Counted from the first letter of the stretch, positions 33,629-43,893 are shown. The stretch is DNA of 64,000 nt from Dyella acidiphila (GCF_014863405.1 NZ_JACZZA010000015.1:1-64000); one strand, 5' to 3'. Program-made: numbers and translations. The notes: a model not told the origin generated them from the letters alone.

Positions 33629-35869
33629 ATGAAGCGTAGCCATTTGAGTCTGGCGATAGGTCTGGCCGTGGGCCTGGCCGGTGCCGCGCCGCTGTATGCG
33701 CAGCAGACCAGCAGCACCGACAACAGCGCGAGCCAGACGCAGGGCAATGCGAGCCCGAGCAGCGCGAAGAAGCTCGACCAGGTCACCGTCACCGCGCGCA
33801 AGCGCGAGGAAACGCTGCAGGATGTGCCGATTGCGGTGACCGCGCTTACCGCGCAATCGCTCTACAACCAGAACGTGCAGGATCTGAGCGATCTGCAGGG
33901 CAAGGTGCCGGATATGCAGATCTATGCGGCGCGCGGTTCCAACACCACGCTTACCGCTTATATCCGCGGCATGGGCCAGGCCGATCCCACCTGGGGCTTC
34001 GATCCGGCGGTGGGCATCTATCTGGACGATGTATACATGGCACGCCCGCAGGGCACCTTGCTGGATGTGTTCGACGTGGACCGCATCGAAGTGCTGCGTG
34101 GTCCGCAGGGCACGCTATACGGCAAGAACACCATCGGCGGCGCGATCAAGTACGTGTCCAAGCCGCTGCCGACCAAGACCGAAGGCTCGGTGGAAGTCAC
34201 CACCGGTACGCACGGCGAGAAGGATGTGAAGGCCGCGCTGGGCGGCGCCTCGGCCGATGGCGTGTGGCGCGGGCGGGTGGCGGTGGCCAGCGAGCACAAC
34301 AATGGCTTCGGCACCGATGTGCTTACCGGCAGCCGCAACGGCAACAAGAACACCAATGCGGCGCGCGCCACGCTGGGCTTCTTCCCCACCAGCAATTTCA
34401 ATGCGCAGCTGGAAATTGACGGCATGCACGACAATTCCAATCCGCGCGGCGCGAAGATGCTGGTGGCCAACAGCTTCTATCCGCAGTACCAGCCGCTATC
34501 CAGCGATTACGACACGCGCAGCGGCATGTCGCAGCTCAACTGGACGCGCATGAAGGGCGCGGCGCTGACCATGAACTGGATTGTCAGCCAGAACTGGACG
34601 CTGAAATCGGTAAGTGCGTACCGCTCTTCCAGCACCGAAAGCAATATCGACTTCGACACCTTGCCGGTGGCCGTGGCGGACGTGGGGGCGATCTACAAGG
34701 ATCACCAGTTCTCGCAGGAAATCCAGGCCAACTACGATGCCGGCGGCGCCGTGCATGGCGTGATGGGCGTGTACTACTTCAACGGCTCGGCTTCCGGCGA
34801 TATCGACAATATCTTCCTCGGCTCGCCGCCGTACAGCACGTTGGGGCTGGCCGAGTACGGCAATACCGGCGGCAGCATGGGTACGCGCAGCTATGCCGGC
34901 TACGGCGATTTCACCTGGGACATTAGCCCGCTGTGGAGCCTGGACGTGGGTGCGCGCTACACCGACGAAACCAAGACGGCGGTGATCCAGAACTACGCTT
35001 ATTCCAATGCCAACTTCAATGTGCCGATCGCGGTGCTGGCCAATTTCGCCGGCTCGCACGCATCGCATAATATTTCGCCGAAAGTCTCGCTCGATTACAG
35101 CGCCAGCGAGCAAGTGAAGTTGTATGCCAGCTACAGCGAGGGCTTCCACTCGGGCGGCTACAACATCCGCGCCAACTGCGCCGAAATTCCCAGCTCCTGC
35201 CGGCCGATCGCGGACGAGAACGTGAAGTCCTACGAGCTGGGCAGCAAGATGAGCTTCTTCGACGACAGCCTGATGTTGAACACCGCGCTGTTCCACAACA
35301 TCTACTCGAACATCCAGCTGTCGGTGTTCAGTTCCTACACCGAGCCGAACGGAAGCCAGGGGTTCTTCGGCGATTTTACCAACGCCGGCAAGGGCCATAT
35401 CGACGGTATGGAAGAAGAGTTTGCCTGGTATCCCTCGCAGCAGTGGACCATCAGCGGCAACTTCTCCTACCTGCATACCAAGTACACCGAGTTCTACAGC
35501 GAAGGCGTGAATATCGCCAATACGCAGTACTTCACCAATGCGCCGAAGTGGTCGGGCGCACTGAACCTGCAGCGCTCGTTCCCGCTGGGTGCGTATGGCG
35601 ATCTCAGCGCGCGTCTGAGTTACCAGTACCAGACCTCGGTATGGCCGGAGACTACGCTGTCGCCGCTGATCAAGCAGGGCTCGTATGGGCTGATCAACGC
35701 CGGCCTGATCTGGCAGATCGACCAGCCGTGGTCGCTCAGCCTGCAGGGCACCAACCTGGGCGACAAGTCGTATCGCACCACCGGCTACAACATTGCGGCG
35801 CTGGGTATTGTCACCGGTTTCTACGGGCCGCCGCGGATGGTGACTTTGTCGGCCAAATACACGTTCTGA
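33629..35869 (+). CDS. TonB-dependent receptor (PHB/3-hydroxybutyrate locus)
   Basis: A 746-residue outer-membrane receptor with a GGGGAAA ribosome site and a signal peptide ending at PLYAQQ. LDQVTVTARKREETLQDVPI is the TonB box and start of the plug, with LRGPQGTLYGKNTIGGAIKY typical of the FecA-like class, then a barrel ending in AKYTF. ARKREETLQDVPIAV is common in receptors for non-siderophore organic molecules in Sphingomonadales and Xanthomonadales. With its divergent permease partner it may import hydroxybutyrate oligomers. Iron or other ligands remain possible. Confidence 0.87.
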   Translation: MKRSHLSLAIGLAVGLAGAAPLYAQQTSSTDNSASQTQGNASPSSAKKLDQVTVTARKREETLQDVPIAVTALTAQSLYNQNVQDLSDLQGKVPDMQIYAARGSNTTLTAYIRGMGQADPTWGFDPAVGIYLDDVYMARPQGTLLDVFDVDRIEVLRGPQGTLYGKNTIGGAIKYVSKPLPTKTEGSVEVTTGTHGEKDVKAALGGASADGVWRGRVAVASEHNNGFGTDVLTGSRNGNKNTNAARATLGFFPTSNFNAQLEIDGMHDNSNPRGAKMLVANSFYPQYQPLSSDYDTRSGMSQLNWTRMKGAALTMNWIVSQNWTLKSVSAYRSSSTESNIDFDTLPVAVADVGAIYKDHQFSQEIQANYDAGGAVHGVMGVYYFNGSASGDIDNIFLGSPPYSTLGLAEYGNTGGSMGTRSYAGYGDFTWDISPLWSLDVGARYTDETKTAVIQNYAYSNANFNVPIAVLANFAGSHASHNISPKVSLDYSASEQVKLYASYSEGFHSGGYNIRANCAEIPSSCRPIADENVKSYELGSKMSFFDDSLMLNTALFHNIYSNIQLSVFSSYTEPNGSQGFFGDFTNAGKGHIDGMEEEFAWYPSQQWTISGNFSYLHTKYTEFYSEGVNIANTQYFTNAPKWSGALNLQRSFPLGAYGDLSARLSYQYQTSVWPETTLSPLIKQGSYGLINAGLIWQIDQPWSLSLQGTNLGDKSYRTTGYNIAALGIVTGFYGPPRMVTLSAKYTF

Positions 35870-35900
35870 GATTGGACACCGTGCCATCCCTCACTAGCCC

Positions 35901-35976
35901 GTCATCCCGGCGAAGGCCGGGACCCAGCGTCTTTCACGCGGCGAAGCCACTGGGTCCCGGCCTTCGCCGGGATGAC
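35901..35976. repeat. Long hairpin, REP-like (family D)
   Basis: Two perfect 27-bp arms (35901-35927, beginning GTCATCCCGGCGAAGGCCGG, and 35950-35976) with a 22-nt loop follow the TonB-receptor stop. A second copy with one mismatch is at 37171-37246, after the depolymerase gene. It probably acts as a terminator or RNA barrier. Confidence 0.85.
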
Positions 35977-36090
35977 GGTGAGGGTTTGGAATAGATTGCC
36001 GCGAGCCCGCAGCTGATGTATTCGCAAACATCCAGTCAAGCGGGCATGACGGCCTCAGCGGTGTCCCACTTTTCGGCAAGGAGCGTAATC

Positions 36091-37119
36091 ATGCGTACCA
36101 TCACAAAACTATGTATGGCCGTGATATTCGCTGCCGCCGCCGCACACGCCGATGATGCCGTGCAGCCGCTGCCACATCTGAAGCTCGATCCCGCGCGTGT
36201 CGCCGTGGCTGGCTTGTCTTCCGGCGCGTATATGGCGACCCAGATGCAGCTCGCCTATCCGGATATTTTCCCCAATGCGGCCTTGGTGGCCGGCGGCCCC
36301 TACGCCTGCGCCCAAGGCAAGCTGCAGCTGGCGCTGAGCACCTGCATGAAAGGCACGCCCGCACCGGATCCCGTGGCCTTGTTGGCCACGGCCAAGCAAC
36401 GTGCAGCGGCAGGGCAAATCGGTCCGCTGCAGGATCTCGCGCATGGCCGCGTGTATCTTCTGCACGGCACCGCCGACACCGTGGTGGCGCCGGCGGTCGC
36501 GGAAGCGGCGGCGCATTTCTACCAGGCACTGCATGACGAGCCGGGCATGTCGGGCTTGCAGGTGGTGGACGATGGGCAACGTGCCTTCAGCCATAACCTG
36601 CCGCTGGCGGCGAGTGGCGACGATTGCGGCAAGTCCGTTTCACCGTATCTGGGGCACTGCGGTTTCGATGCGGCGGGCGCGATCTTTACGCAAATGTTCG
36701 GTGCAGCACCACACGCTGCCGCTGCGCAGGCACAAGGCGAATTGCGCCGCTTCGATCAGGATGCATTGCGCCAGGGCGGCAAGGATGCCTTGCTGGCGAC
36801 GACCGGTTATCTGTACGTGCCACCCGCTTGCGCTGCCGGCAAGCCGTGCGGCCTGCTGGTGGCTTTCCATGGCTGCAAGCAGAATGCCGAAGCCGTCGGT
36901 CAGGCCTTCGTCAAGGATGCCGGCTTCAACCGCTGGGCGGACGTCTACAACGTCGCCATCCTGTATCCTCAGACGCGCGCAAGCTTTGCGCCTTTGAATC
37001 CGCAGGCATGCTGGGATTGGTGGGGATATTCGGGCAGCGACTACGACACGCGGCACGGTGTGCAGCCGGCGTGGGTGGTGGCTGCGGTGAGGGCGCTGGG
37101 GTTGCCGCTACGGCATTGA
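36091..37119 (+). CDS. Secreted PHB depolymerase family esterase
   Basis: A 342-residue exported serine hydrolase with an AAGGAG site and a signal peptide ending AAAAHA. VAVAGLSSGAYMATQMQLAYP holds the lipase box GLSSG (S43). VYLLHGTADTVV and the late GLLVAFHGCKQNAEAVGQAF, AILYPQT and CWDWWGYSG are characteristic of polyhydroxybutyrate depolymerases acting on amorphous or released PHB. Products would be 3-hydroxybutyrate and its oligomers. The reading frame extends upstream to 36016, but the signal peptide fixes the start. It is flanked by two copies of the family D hairpin. Confidence 0.85.
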   Translation: MRTITKLCMAVIFAAAAAHADDAVQPLPHLKLDPARVAVAGLSSGAYMATQMQLAYPDIFPNAALVAGGPYACAQGKLQLALSTCMKGTPAPDPVALLATAKQRAAAGQIGPLQDLAHGRVYLLHGTADTVVAPAVAEAAAHFYQALHDEPGMSGLQVVDDGQRAFSHNLPLAASGDDCGKSVSPYLGHCGFDAAGAIFTQMFGAAPHAAAAQAQGELRRFDQDALRQGGKDALLATTGYLYVPPACAAGKPCGLLVAFHGCKQNAEAVGQAFVKDAGFNRWADVYNVAILYPQTRASFAPLNPQACWDWWGYSGSDYDTRHGVQPAWVVAAVRALGLPLRH

Positions 37120-37170
37120 TACACACCCGCGCCGCTTTCTTTTCGGGAAAACGGCAATCCTCCACAACCC

Positions 37171-37246
37171 GTCATCCCGGCGAAGGCCGGGACCCAGTGT
37201 CTTTCGCGCGCCGAAGTCACTGGGTCCCGGCCTTCGCTGGGATGAC
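37171..37246. repeat. Long hairpin, REP-like (family D)
   Basis: Arms 37171-37197 and 37220-37246 match with one mismatch. The unit is nearly the same as that at 35901-35976, so the depolymerase gene is bracketed by two of them. Confidence 0.85.
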
Positions 37247-37330
37247 GGGTGAGCGTGCGTTTTGCAGATATCCCGTGGCCGCTGGCATGTGGGCGCGACT
37301 TCAAGTGCCTGCAGGTTGTTGGGCCAGGAC

Positions 37331-40300
37331 ATGCTGAGCACTGGCACCATCGCCACTGCCGCACTGATCTGGCTCGGCCTGCTGTTCGGCGTGGCGCTCA
37401 CCGGCGAACGTCGCCCGCAGCTGTTCGAAAAACGCTGGGCGATCATCTACGCGCTGTCGTTGGCGATCCACTGCACCTCCTGGACCTTTTACGGCACGGT
37501 CACTCAGGCCAGCCGTTCCGGCTGGTGGCTGCCGCCTACGTTTGTCGGCGCGATCCTGATGTATGTGTTTGCAGTATCGGTGCTGCGTCGCCTGGTACAG
37601 CTGGCGCGCGAATACAACGCCGGCTCGATTGCCGACCTGATCGTGGTGCGGCTGGGGCGGCATGCTGGCCTGGCCGCGCTGGTCACGGCCGTGGTGTTGG
37701 TCGGCATCGTGCCGTATATCGCCTTGCAGCTGAAAGCAGTGGCGATGAGCTACACCCTGCTGCGCACGGGACAACTGGCCGAATCCGCACCATGGCACGA
37801 CAGCGCGCTGTACGTGGCGTTGCTGATGGCGCTGTTCGCCATGCTGTTCGGCACGCGCCGCGCCTCGGCGATGGCGCACAACCGCGGCCTGGTGTTGGCG
37901 ATGGCGTTCGAGTCGCTGTTCAAGCTGGGCGCGATGCTGGCGCTGGGCAGCTTGCTGTTCACGCCGCTGCCGGCGGGTGCGGCGATCGGTGCGCCGCCGC
38001 CGCATGACAGCAGCGGCTTTCCCGCGCTGATCCTGCTCGGCGCACTGGCGATGTTTACCTTGCCGCACCAATTCCATGCCGGCGTGGTGGAGTGCCGTGA
38101 CAGTTCGCATGTGCGTACCGCACGCTGGCTGTTTCCGCTGTACATGCTGCTGATCGCCTTGCCGATCCTGCCGCTGGCGAAGATGGGCGATGCGTGGCTG
38201 GCGCCCAGCGGCGTGCCGTCCGACCTGTACGTGCTGGCGTTGCCGCTGGCGCGCAACCAGCACGGGCTGGCGCTGGTCGCGTTTCTCGGCGGCCTGAGTG
38301 CGGCGACCAGCATGGTGGTGGTCGCCACGCTGGCCTTGAGCCTGATGGTGGTCAATCACTTCATCGCACCCTTGCGCGTGCGCGCCGGCTGGGGCCGCGA
38401 CGAGCGTGGCGATTTGCGTGGCGAAGTGCTCAACCAGCGCCGTGTGGCGATCCTCGCGGTGATCCTGCTGGCTTGGGCATACAGCCGCCTGCTTGCGCGC
38501 AACGATGCCTTGGCGGATATCGGTGCGCTGTCCTTTTCCGCGCTGGCGGGATTGGCGCCCGCATTACTGGCTGCGGTATATCGCCCGCAACTTGGGCCGC
38601 GCGCGGTGGTATGGGGTTTGGCGATCGGCACGCTGGTGTGGTTGTACGTGTTGTTGCCCGCCGGCGTGGCGCAATTGCCGGCATGGCTGCAGCAGGCGCC
38701 ACGCTGGCTGACGCCGGATGGCTTTATGGGGCTGGACGATTGGAGCCGCCTCGGCCGCGCGGTGGCGATGAGCCTGGTGGTCAATGTGCTGGCCATGCTG
38801 GCGGTGGCCAATACGCGTTATGGACGCCGGCGCTGGACCGCAGGCGTGGGCCATGTCAGCGTGGCCGAGCTGCGCGCGCTGGCCGAACGGTTCCTGCCGC
38901 ACGAACGGGTGGAGCGTCTTTTTATCGGCACCGATGCGCAGCGCGCCGCCGGCAATGCGCGCATCGCCGAAGTGGAACACGAACTGGCGGCGGTGATCGG
39001 CGCCGCTTCCGCCCGCCTGCTGCTGGAAGTAGTGCATCGGCAAGGGCGCGCGGAACTGGATGCGGTTGCCGCGATCGTCGGCGAGGCCGCGCAGGATCTG
39101 CATTTCAGTCAGCGCGTGCTGGAAGCGGCGCTGGAAAACATGAGCCAGGGTATCTGCGTGGTGGATAGCGAATTGCGCCTGGTGGCGTGGAATAGCCGCT
39201 ATGCCACGCTGTTCGGTTATCCGCTGGAACTGCTGCAGGTGGGGCGTCCGGTGGCTGACTTGATCCGCCGCAATATCGCCGCCGGCATCATCGGCCCCGG
39301 CGATGTGGAGGCGCGCGTGCGGCGGCGCCTGGCACATATGCGCGCCGGCACCGAGTTGCTGTCCGAGCGGCGTTTTCCCGATGGCACGGCGGTGGAGATC
39401 CGCGGCCATCCGATGCCCGGCGGCGGCTACGTGGCAACGTTCACCGATGTCACTGCATTCCGCGAAGCCGAACACGCCTTGACCCTGGCCAACGAGACGC
39501 TGGAATTGCGTGTGGCCGAACGCACGCGCGAACTGGCGCAGGCGAGTGCGCAGGCGCATCGCGCGAATGCGGCGAAGAGTCATTTTCTGGCTGCCGTCAG
39601 TCACGACCTGATGCAGCCGCTGCATGCAGCCCAGTTGTTTGCGCATGCGCTGGGCGAGCGGGGCTACGACGCGGCGCATGTGCGCCATCTCAACGATTCG
39701 CTGGCTGCGACCGAAGGCCTGTTGGCCGGCTTGCTGGATATTGCACGCCTGGAAGGCGGCCGCCTGCATCCGCAGCCGCGCGATTTTCCGCTGGCGGAAG
39801 TGTTCGAGCCGCTGGCGGCGGAATTTCGCGCACTGGCCAGCGACCGTGGGGTGAAGTTGCGAGTGGCGGAGAGCCGCGTCTGGGTGCGCTCCGATCCTCT
39901 GTTGCTGCGCCGTGTGCTACAGAATTTTCTTTCCAATGCGTTGCGCTACAGCGAGCGCGGGCGGGTGCTGCTCGGCTTGCGGCGGCACGCGCAAGGCCTG
40001 CGCCTGGAAGTGTGGGATACCGGCCCGGGAGTGGCCGAAGAAGAGCGCAGCCTGATCTTCGAGGAATTCCGGCGTGGCAGCACAGCGGGCGGGCAGGGGC
40101 TCGGCCTGGGTTTGTCGATTGCGCAGCGCGTGGCCGCCTTGTTGGAACATCCGCTCGGTTTGCGCTCATGGCCTGCGCGCGGCAGCGTGTTCTATATCGA
40201 TGTGCCGCGTGCGCACACTGTGTATCACGCTGCGGCGCCGACCGCGGCCGAGCTGAGCCCGGTACCGTCAGGACGCGCGCTGATTCTCGATAACGAACCG

Positions 40301-40642
40301 GCAGCCTTGGCGGCGTTGAAGGCACTGCTGCATAGCTGGGATTGGCAGGTGCATGCAGCATCGCAGGCCGAGCATGCGCTGGCGGTGCCGTGGCAGCCGG
40401 ATCTGTGTGTGCTCGATTACCACCTCGATCGCGGCCAGACCGGCTTGCATGTGCTCGACGCGCTGCGCGATCGCTATCCCGCCATGGCCGCGGTGGTGCT
40501 TACCGCCGATCGCGATGGCGAGCTGCGCCAGCGCCTGCTCGAAGCGGGCGCCGTGGTGCTGTACAAGCCGCTCAAGCCGCTGGCATTGCGGCAGGTGATG
40601 CAGCGGGTGATGGCGGCGCGCGATGTGACGTCGGCGCAGTAG
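37331..40642 (+). CDS. CrbS-like hybrid: SSF transporter domain, PAS, histidine kinase, receiver
   Basis: About 1103 residues. Residues 1-500 are a sodium:solute symporter-like membrane region (WAIIYALSLAIHCTSWTFYG, SIADLIVVRLGRHAG, FTLPHQFHAGVVE). Then come a PAS domain (LENMSQGICVVDSELRLVAWN, near 600), a dimerisation domain with H758 (FLAAVSHDLMQPLHAAQLF), an ATPase domain (GQGLGLGLSIAQRVAAL) and a C-terminal receiver with D1029 (LCVLDYHLD). CrbS proteins pair with LuxR-type CrbR and control acetate use in vibrios and pseudomonads. It is convergent with its likely regulator (13 nt apart). Short-chain acid sensing is inferred. Confidence 0.87.
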   Translation: MLSTGTIATAALIWLGLLFGVALTGERRPQLFEKRWAIIYALSLAIHCTSWTFYGTVTQASRSGWWLPPTFVGAILMYVFAVSVLRRLVQLAREYNAGSIADLIVVRLGRHAGLAALVTAVVLVGIVPYIALQLKAVAMSYTLLRTGQLAESAPWHDSALYVALLMALFAMLFGTRRASAMAHNRGLVLAMAFESLFKLGAMLALGSLLFTPLPAGAAIGAPPPHDSSGFPALILLGALAMFTLPHQFHAGVVECRDSSHVRTARWLFPLYMLLIALPILPLAKMGDAWLAPSGVPSDLYVLALPLARNQHGLALVAFLGGLSAATSMVVVATLALSLMVVNHFIAPLRVRAGWGRDERGDLRGEVLNQRRVAILAVILLAWAYSRLLARNDALADIGALSFSALAGLAPALLAAVYRPQLGPRAVVWGLAIGTLVWLYVLLPAGVAQLPAWLQQAPRWLTPDGFMGLDDWSRLGRAVAMSLVVNVLAMLAVANTRYGRRRWTAGVGHVSVAELRALAERFLPHERVERLFIGTDAQRAAGNARIAEVEHELAAVIGAASARLLLEVVHRQGRAELDAVAAIVGEAAQDLHFSQRVLEAALENMSQGICVVDSELRLVAWNSRYATLFGYPLELLQVGRPVADLIRRNIAAGIIGPGDVEARVRRRLAHMRAGTELLSERRFPDGTAVEIRGHPMPGGGYVATFTDVTAFREAEHALTLANETLELRVAERTRELAQASAQAHRANAAKSHFLAAVSHDLMQPLHAAQLFAHALGERGYDAAHVRHLNDSLAATEGLLAGLLDIARLEGGRLHPQPRDFPLAEVFEPLAAEFRALASDRGVKLRVAESRVWVRSDPLLLRRVLQNFLSNALRYSERGRVLLGLRRHAQGLRLEVWDTGPGVAEEERSLIFEEFRRGSTAGGQGLGLGLSIAQRVAALLEHPLGLRSWPARGSVFYIDVPRAHTVYHAAAPTAAELSPVPSGRALILDNEPAALAALKALLHSWDWQVHAASQAEHALAVPWQPDLCVLDYHLDRGQTGLHVLDALRDRYPAMAAVVLTADRDGELRQRLLEAGAVVLYKPLKPLALRQVMQRVMAARDVTSAQ

Positions 40643-40655
40643 GAGGGCTCGGTGA

Positions 40656-41321
40656 TCAGGCCGAGGGAAGCGTTGCCGGTTCGCTCAGATCCAGCGAACG
40701 CAGCAGCACCCCCGCCTGCGTGCGATTGCGCACGCCAAGCTTTTCGAAGATCGCCGTGGCATGCGCTTTCACCGTGCGCTCCTGGATATTCAGGCGATCG
40801 GCGATCTGCTTGTTGAGCAGGCCTTCGGCCAGCAGGTTCAGTACGCGGTATTGCTGTTCGGTGAGCCGCGCCAGGCGTGCGGCGAGATCGGTGTCGGCGG
40901 GGTGGCTGGGCAACGCGGCTACGCTGCGCGCCAGTTCCGGCGGCAGCCAGCTGCCGCATTCGAGCACCGCGGCGACCGCTGCGCTGATTTGTGCGGGATC
41001 GGCGCGCTTGGGAATAAAGCCCGCCGCGCCGTGATCGAGCACGCGCCGCACTACCTGCGGCTCGTCGTGCGCCGACACCACCAGCACCGCCACCGCCGGA
41101 TATTGCCCGCGCAGGGCGGCCAGCCCGGACAAACCCTGGCTGCCGGGCATATGCAGATCCAGCAGCACCAGGTCCAGCTCCGGATCGGCGGACAGTGCGT
41201 CCATCACGCCGGGCAGATCGCTGGCTTCCAGCACGCTGCACGCATCCAGGTGCTCGCTGGCCGCCTGGCGCAGGGCAGCGCGGAACAGCGGGTGGTCATC
41301 GGCAATCAGCAGGCGCGGCAT
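40656..41321 (-). CDS. LuxR/NarL-type response regulator (CrbR-like)
   Basis: A 221-residue regulator. The receiver has LLIADDHPLFRAALRQ, DLVLLDLHMPGSQG (phosphoacceptor aspartate), VLVVSAHDE and AAGFIPKRADP. The output domain is LuxR-type (LTEQQYRVLNLLAEGLLNKQIADRL, then RTVKAHATAIFEKLGVRNRTQ). It starts at 41321, or at 41333 with four more residues. It faces the hybrid kinase tail to tail and is divergent from the oligomer hydrolase, with which it shares a 119-nt promoter region containing the GTACGAA palindrome. Confidence 0.88.
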   Translation of the reverse strand: MPRLLIADDHPLFRAALRQAASEHLDACSVLEASDLPGVMDALSADPELDLVLLDLHMPGSQGLSGLAALRGQYPAVAVLVVSAHDEPQVVRRVLDHGAAGFIPKRADPAQISAAVAAVLECGSWLPPELARSVAALPSHPADTDLAARLARLTEQQYRVLNLLAEGLLNKQIADRLNIQERTVKAHATAIFEKLGVRNRTQAGVLLRSLDLSEPATLPSA

Positions 41322-41387
41322 GACGCGCACCATAGCGGTGCCTGCGCGCAACGTCGAGGTGAAAAGCGGCCCATCGCAAGTTATCGC

Positions 41388-41402
41388 TGTTGTACTTTCG
41401 TA
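41388..41402. promoter_or_regulatory. Palindromic motif TTGTACTTTCGTACG (site 2)
   Basis: Read on the minus strand it is CGTACGAAAGTACAA, differing at one internal position from the GTACGAAGGTACAA at the permease/TonB promoter. It lies 38 nt before the hydrolase ATG and 66 nt before the response-regulator start. Confidence 0.55.
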
Positions 41403-41440
41403 CGATGGCCGCGCGGTGCAGGCTTGCCTATGGTGGGCGG

Positions 41441-43270
41441 ATGAATATCCGCACATGTCTGGTTGGGATCGCCATGCTGGCTGCCGGCGTGGCGCAGGCG
41501 TCTTCGACGGAGCCTTCGATGCAAGGGATCGAGTTTGTGCAGGGTGAGGTGCGCGTCACCACGCATCGCGGACAGGACGACCTGCTCAGCGCCGGCCTCG
41601 GCTTGGCTGGCTTGAAAGCGGCGCCGTCGCCGTTCGCGGATGCGCAGCATCCCACCGCGCAGGAATTGCGCCGGCGCGCGATCCAGGCCAGTTGGAAAGG
41701 CATTGCCGATCTTGGTCCGCTGGGCGGCTTCGGCAGTGTCTATGGCGCGGTGCCGGATGTGCCCGGTCGCGAATACCAGGCCTTCGCCAGGATTCCCGGC
41801 GCGCATGCGCCACATCGCGTGCTGGTGCAGGTGCCCGACAAGTTCGACCAGGCACATCGCTGCCTGGTGGTAACGGCGTCCTCCGGTTCGCGCGGTGTCT
41901 ACGGTGCGATCGCCCTGGCCGGCGCCTGGGGCCTGCCGCGCGGTTGCGCGGTGGCCTATACCGACAAGGGCACCGGCTCGGGCTATTTCGATTACGGCGA
42001 CTACAGCGGCGTCGCACTGGACGGCACACGCGCAAAACGCGGCACGGCGCTGCTGGAATTCGAACCTGCGGCGAACGGCGAAGGCATCGCCGTCAAGCAT
42101 GCGCATTCGGGCGACAACCCCGAGGCCGACTGGGGCCGGCACGTGCTGCAGGCCGCGCAGTTCGGCCTGGCCATGCTCGATCGCGCCTTTCCCGAGCAGG
42201 CGCCCTTCACGCCGCAGAACACCCGCATCATCGCCACCGGTCTTTCCAACGGCGGTGGCGCCGTGCTGCAGGCGGCCGGCATGGACGATGCGCACATGCT
42301 CGCCGGGGTGGTCGCGCTGGAGCCGAATGTGCACACGCCCGGCCACGGCCGTGCGCTGTACGACTATATGAGCGAAGCAGCGCTGTGGCTGCCGTGCGCG
42401 CTGCTCGATGCACGCTTCAACACCACGCCGTTCGCACGCGACGCGCATGGCGCGCCGCATGCGGCGTGGCTGACCCGCTGTGCCAGCCTGCATGCGCAAG
42501 GCTTGCTCACTGCGACCACGCCCGACGCGCAGGCGCAGGAAGCGCTCGCGCATCTGCACCGCAGCGGCTGGACCGATCAGGCCATGGCCACCGCCGCATC
42601 GTCCACCGCGCTCGATCTGTGGCGCGTGATCGGCGCGGCATACGCCTCGGCGTATCTGCGCCGCGGCGCAGGCGGCATGCCTTGTGGCTATCGCTACGCC
42701 GCGCTGGTCGATGGCAAGCCAGGCGTCGCCGACGCGGCCACGCGTGCGAGCTGGTGGGCGGATGCCTCGGGCATTCCACCGGGCAATGGCGTGGGCCTGT
42801 TCGGCGGCACCGATGGCAGCGCCGATCCGCAGCTGGCCGGCATCACTTGCCTGCGCCACCTGTGGAGTAGCGACGATGCCGACGCACGTGCCCTGCACGC
42901 CGCGGTGCAGGCACTCGCCGTGCGACTGCCGCGCCGTGATCTGCCCCTGTGGGTGCTGCACGGCGCCGACGACGGCCTGCTGCCTACGGCATTCACCTCG
43001 GAGCCTTACATCGCATGGTTGCGCGCCGAGCAGCGCCAGCCGCTGTACTGGAAGGTGCCGCACGCGCAGCACTTCGATGCGTTCCTGGCGCTGCCGGGCT
43101 TCGGCGATCGCCATCTGCCGCTGCTGCCGTATGGCTACGCGGCGCTGGATCGGCTGTGGGCGCATTTGTTCCAGGGCCAGCCGTGGCCGGCGCAGCTGCC
43201 GGTGCCGGAGGGGCAGGCGCGTGGGGCAGGGGCTCTGCAACGCGGCATGTTGGGTATGACAGGTACGTAA
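41441..43270 (+). CDS. D-(-)-3-hydroxybutyrate oligomer hydrolase
   Basis: A 609-residue exported hydrolase with the signal [20 protein letters not shown]. The family pattern is clear: [62 protein letters not shown] and [18 protein letters not shown] (S269), with HGADDGLLP (D510/D511) and [10 protein letters not shown] (H541/H544) completing a triad. The enzyme cuts soluble hydroxybutyrate oligomers made by PHB depolymerases into monomer. Its length fits the family. The weak ribosome site makes the exact start less sure. It belongs functionally with the depolymerase at 36 kb. Confidence 0.88.
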   Translation: MNIRTCLVGIAMLAAGVAQASSTEPSMQGIEFVQGEVRVTTHRGQDDLLSAGLGLAGLKAAPSPFADAQHPTAQELRRRAIQASWKGIADLGPLGGFGSVYGAVPDVPGREYQAFARIPGAHAPHRVLVQVPDKFDQAHRCLVVTASSGSRGVYGAIALAGAWGLPRGCAVAYTDKGTGSGYFDYGDYSGVALDGTRAKRGTALLEFEPAANGEGIAVKHAHSGDNPEADWGRHVLQAAQFGLAMLDRAFPEQAPFTPQNTRIIATGLSNGGGAVLQAAGMDDAHMLAGVVALEPNVHTPGHGRALYDYMSEAALWLPCALLDARFNTTPFARDAHGAPHAAWLTRCASLHAQGLLTATTPDAQAQEALAHLHRSGWTDQAMATAASSTALDLWRVIGAAYASAYLRRGAGGMPCGYRYAALVDGKPGVADAATRASWWADASGIPPGNGVGLFGGTDGSADPQLAGITCLRHLWSSDDADARALHAAVQALAVRLPRRDLPLWVLHGADDGLLPTAFTSEPYIAWLRAEQRQPLYWKVPHAQHFDAFLALPGFGDRHLPLLPYGYAALDRLWAHLFQGQPWPAQLPVPEGQARGAGALQRGMLGMTGT

Positions 43271-43358
43271 GCATTCCCCATCCATCCATGCAGGGGTATC
43301 CTTGCCGATTCGTCGCCCGGCCTCGGGCGCCCGTCTGCTTCTGATTGAAGGAATACCC

Positions 43359-43868
43359 ATGGCCATCAACGTCACGTTCACCACCAATCGCGGCCCCATC
43401 CACCTGCGCCTGCACGACGACAAGACCCCGGTGACGGTGGCCAACTTCGTCAATCTGGCGCGCCGCGGTTACTACGATGGTTTGTCGTTCCACCGCGTGA
43501 TCGCCGATTTCATGGTCCAGGGCGGCTGCCCCGAGGGCAGTGGCCGCGGTGGTCCGGGCTATCGTTTCGAAGACGAGTTCGACGCCTCCCTGCGCCATGA
43601 CAAGCCCGGCATCCTGTCGATGGCCAATGCCGGTCCGCGCACCAATGGCAGCCAGTTCTTCATCACCCATGGCCCCACGCCGTGGCTGGACGGCAAGCAC
43701 AGCGTGTTCGGCGAAGTGCTGGGCGCGGACGACCAGAAGGTGGTCGATGCGATCCGCCAGGGCGACACCATCGAGAAGGTTACCGTGGAAGGCGACGTGG
43801 ACGCCCTGCTGGATGCGCAGTCCGTGCGCCTCAAGGAGTGGAACGCGGTGCTCGACCAGCGCGGCTGA
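43359..43868 (+). CDS. ppiB: Cytoplasmic peptidyl-prolyl cis-trans isomerase B
   Basis: A 169-residue cyclophilin without signal peptide and with a GAAGGAA site. [59 protein letters not shown] and [12 protein letters not shown] hold the active-site Arg, Phe, Gln and His residues. It accelerates proline isomerisation during folding. The longer upstream frame lacks a ribosome site. A Rho-independent terminator follows. Confidence 0.95.
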   Translation: MAINVTFTTNRGPIHLRLHDDKTPVTVANFVNLARRGYYDGLSFHRVIADFMVQGGCPEGSGRGGPGYRFEDEFDASLRHDKPGILSMANAGPRTNGSQFFITHGPTPWLDGKHSVFGEVLGADDQKVVDAIRQGDTIEKVTVEGDVDALLDAQSVRLKEWNAVLDQRG

Positions 43869-43893
43869 GTCTGCGCCTCCGGGTGTGGATACC

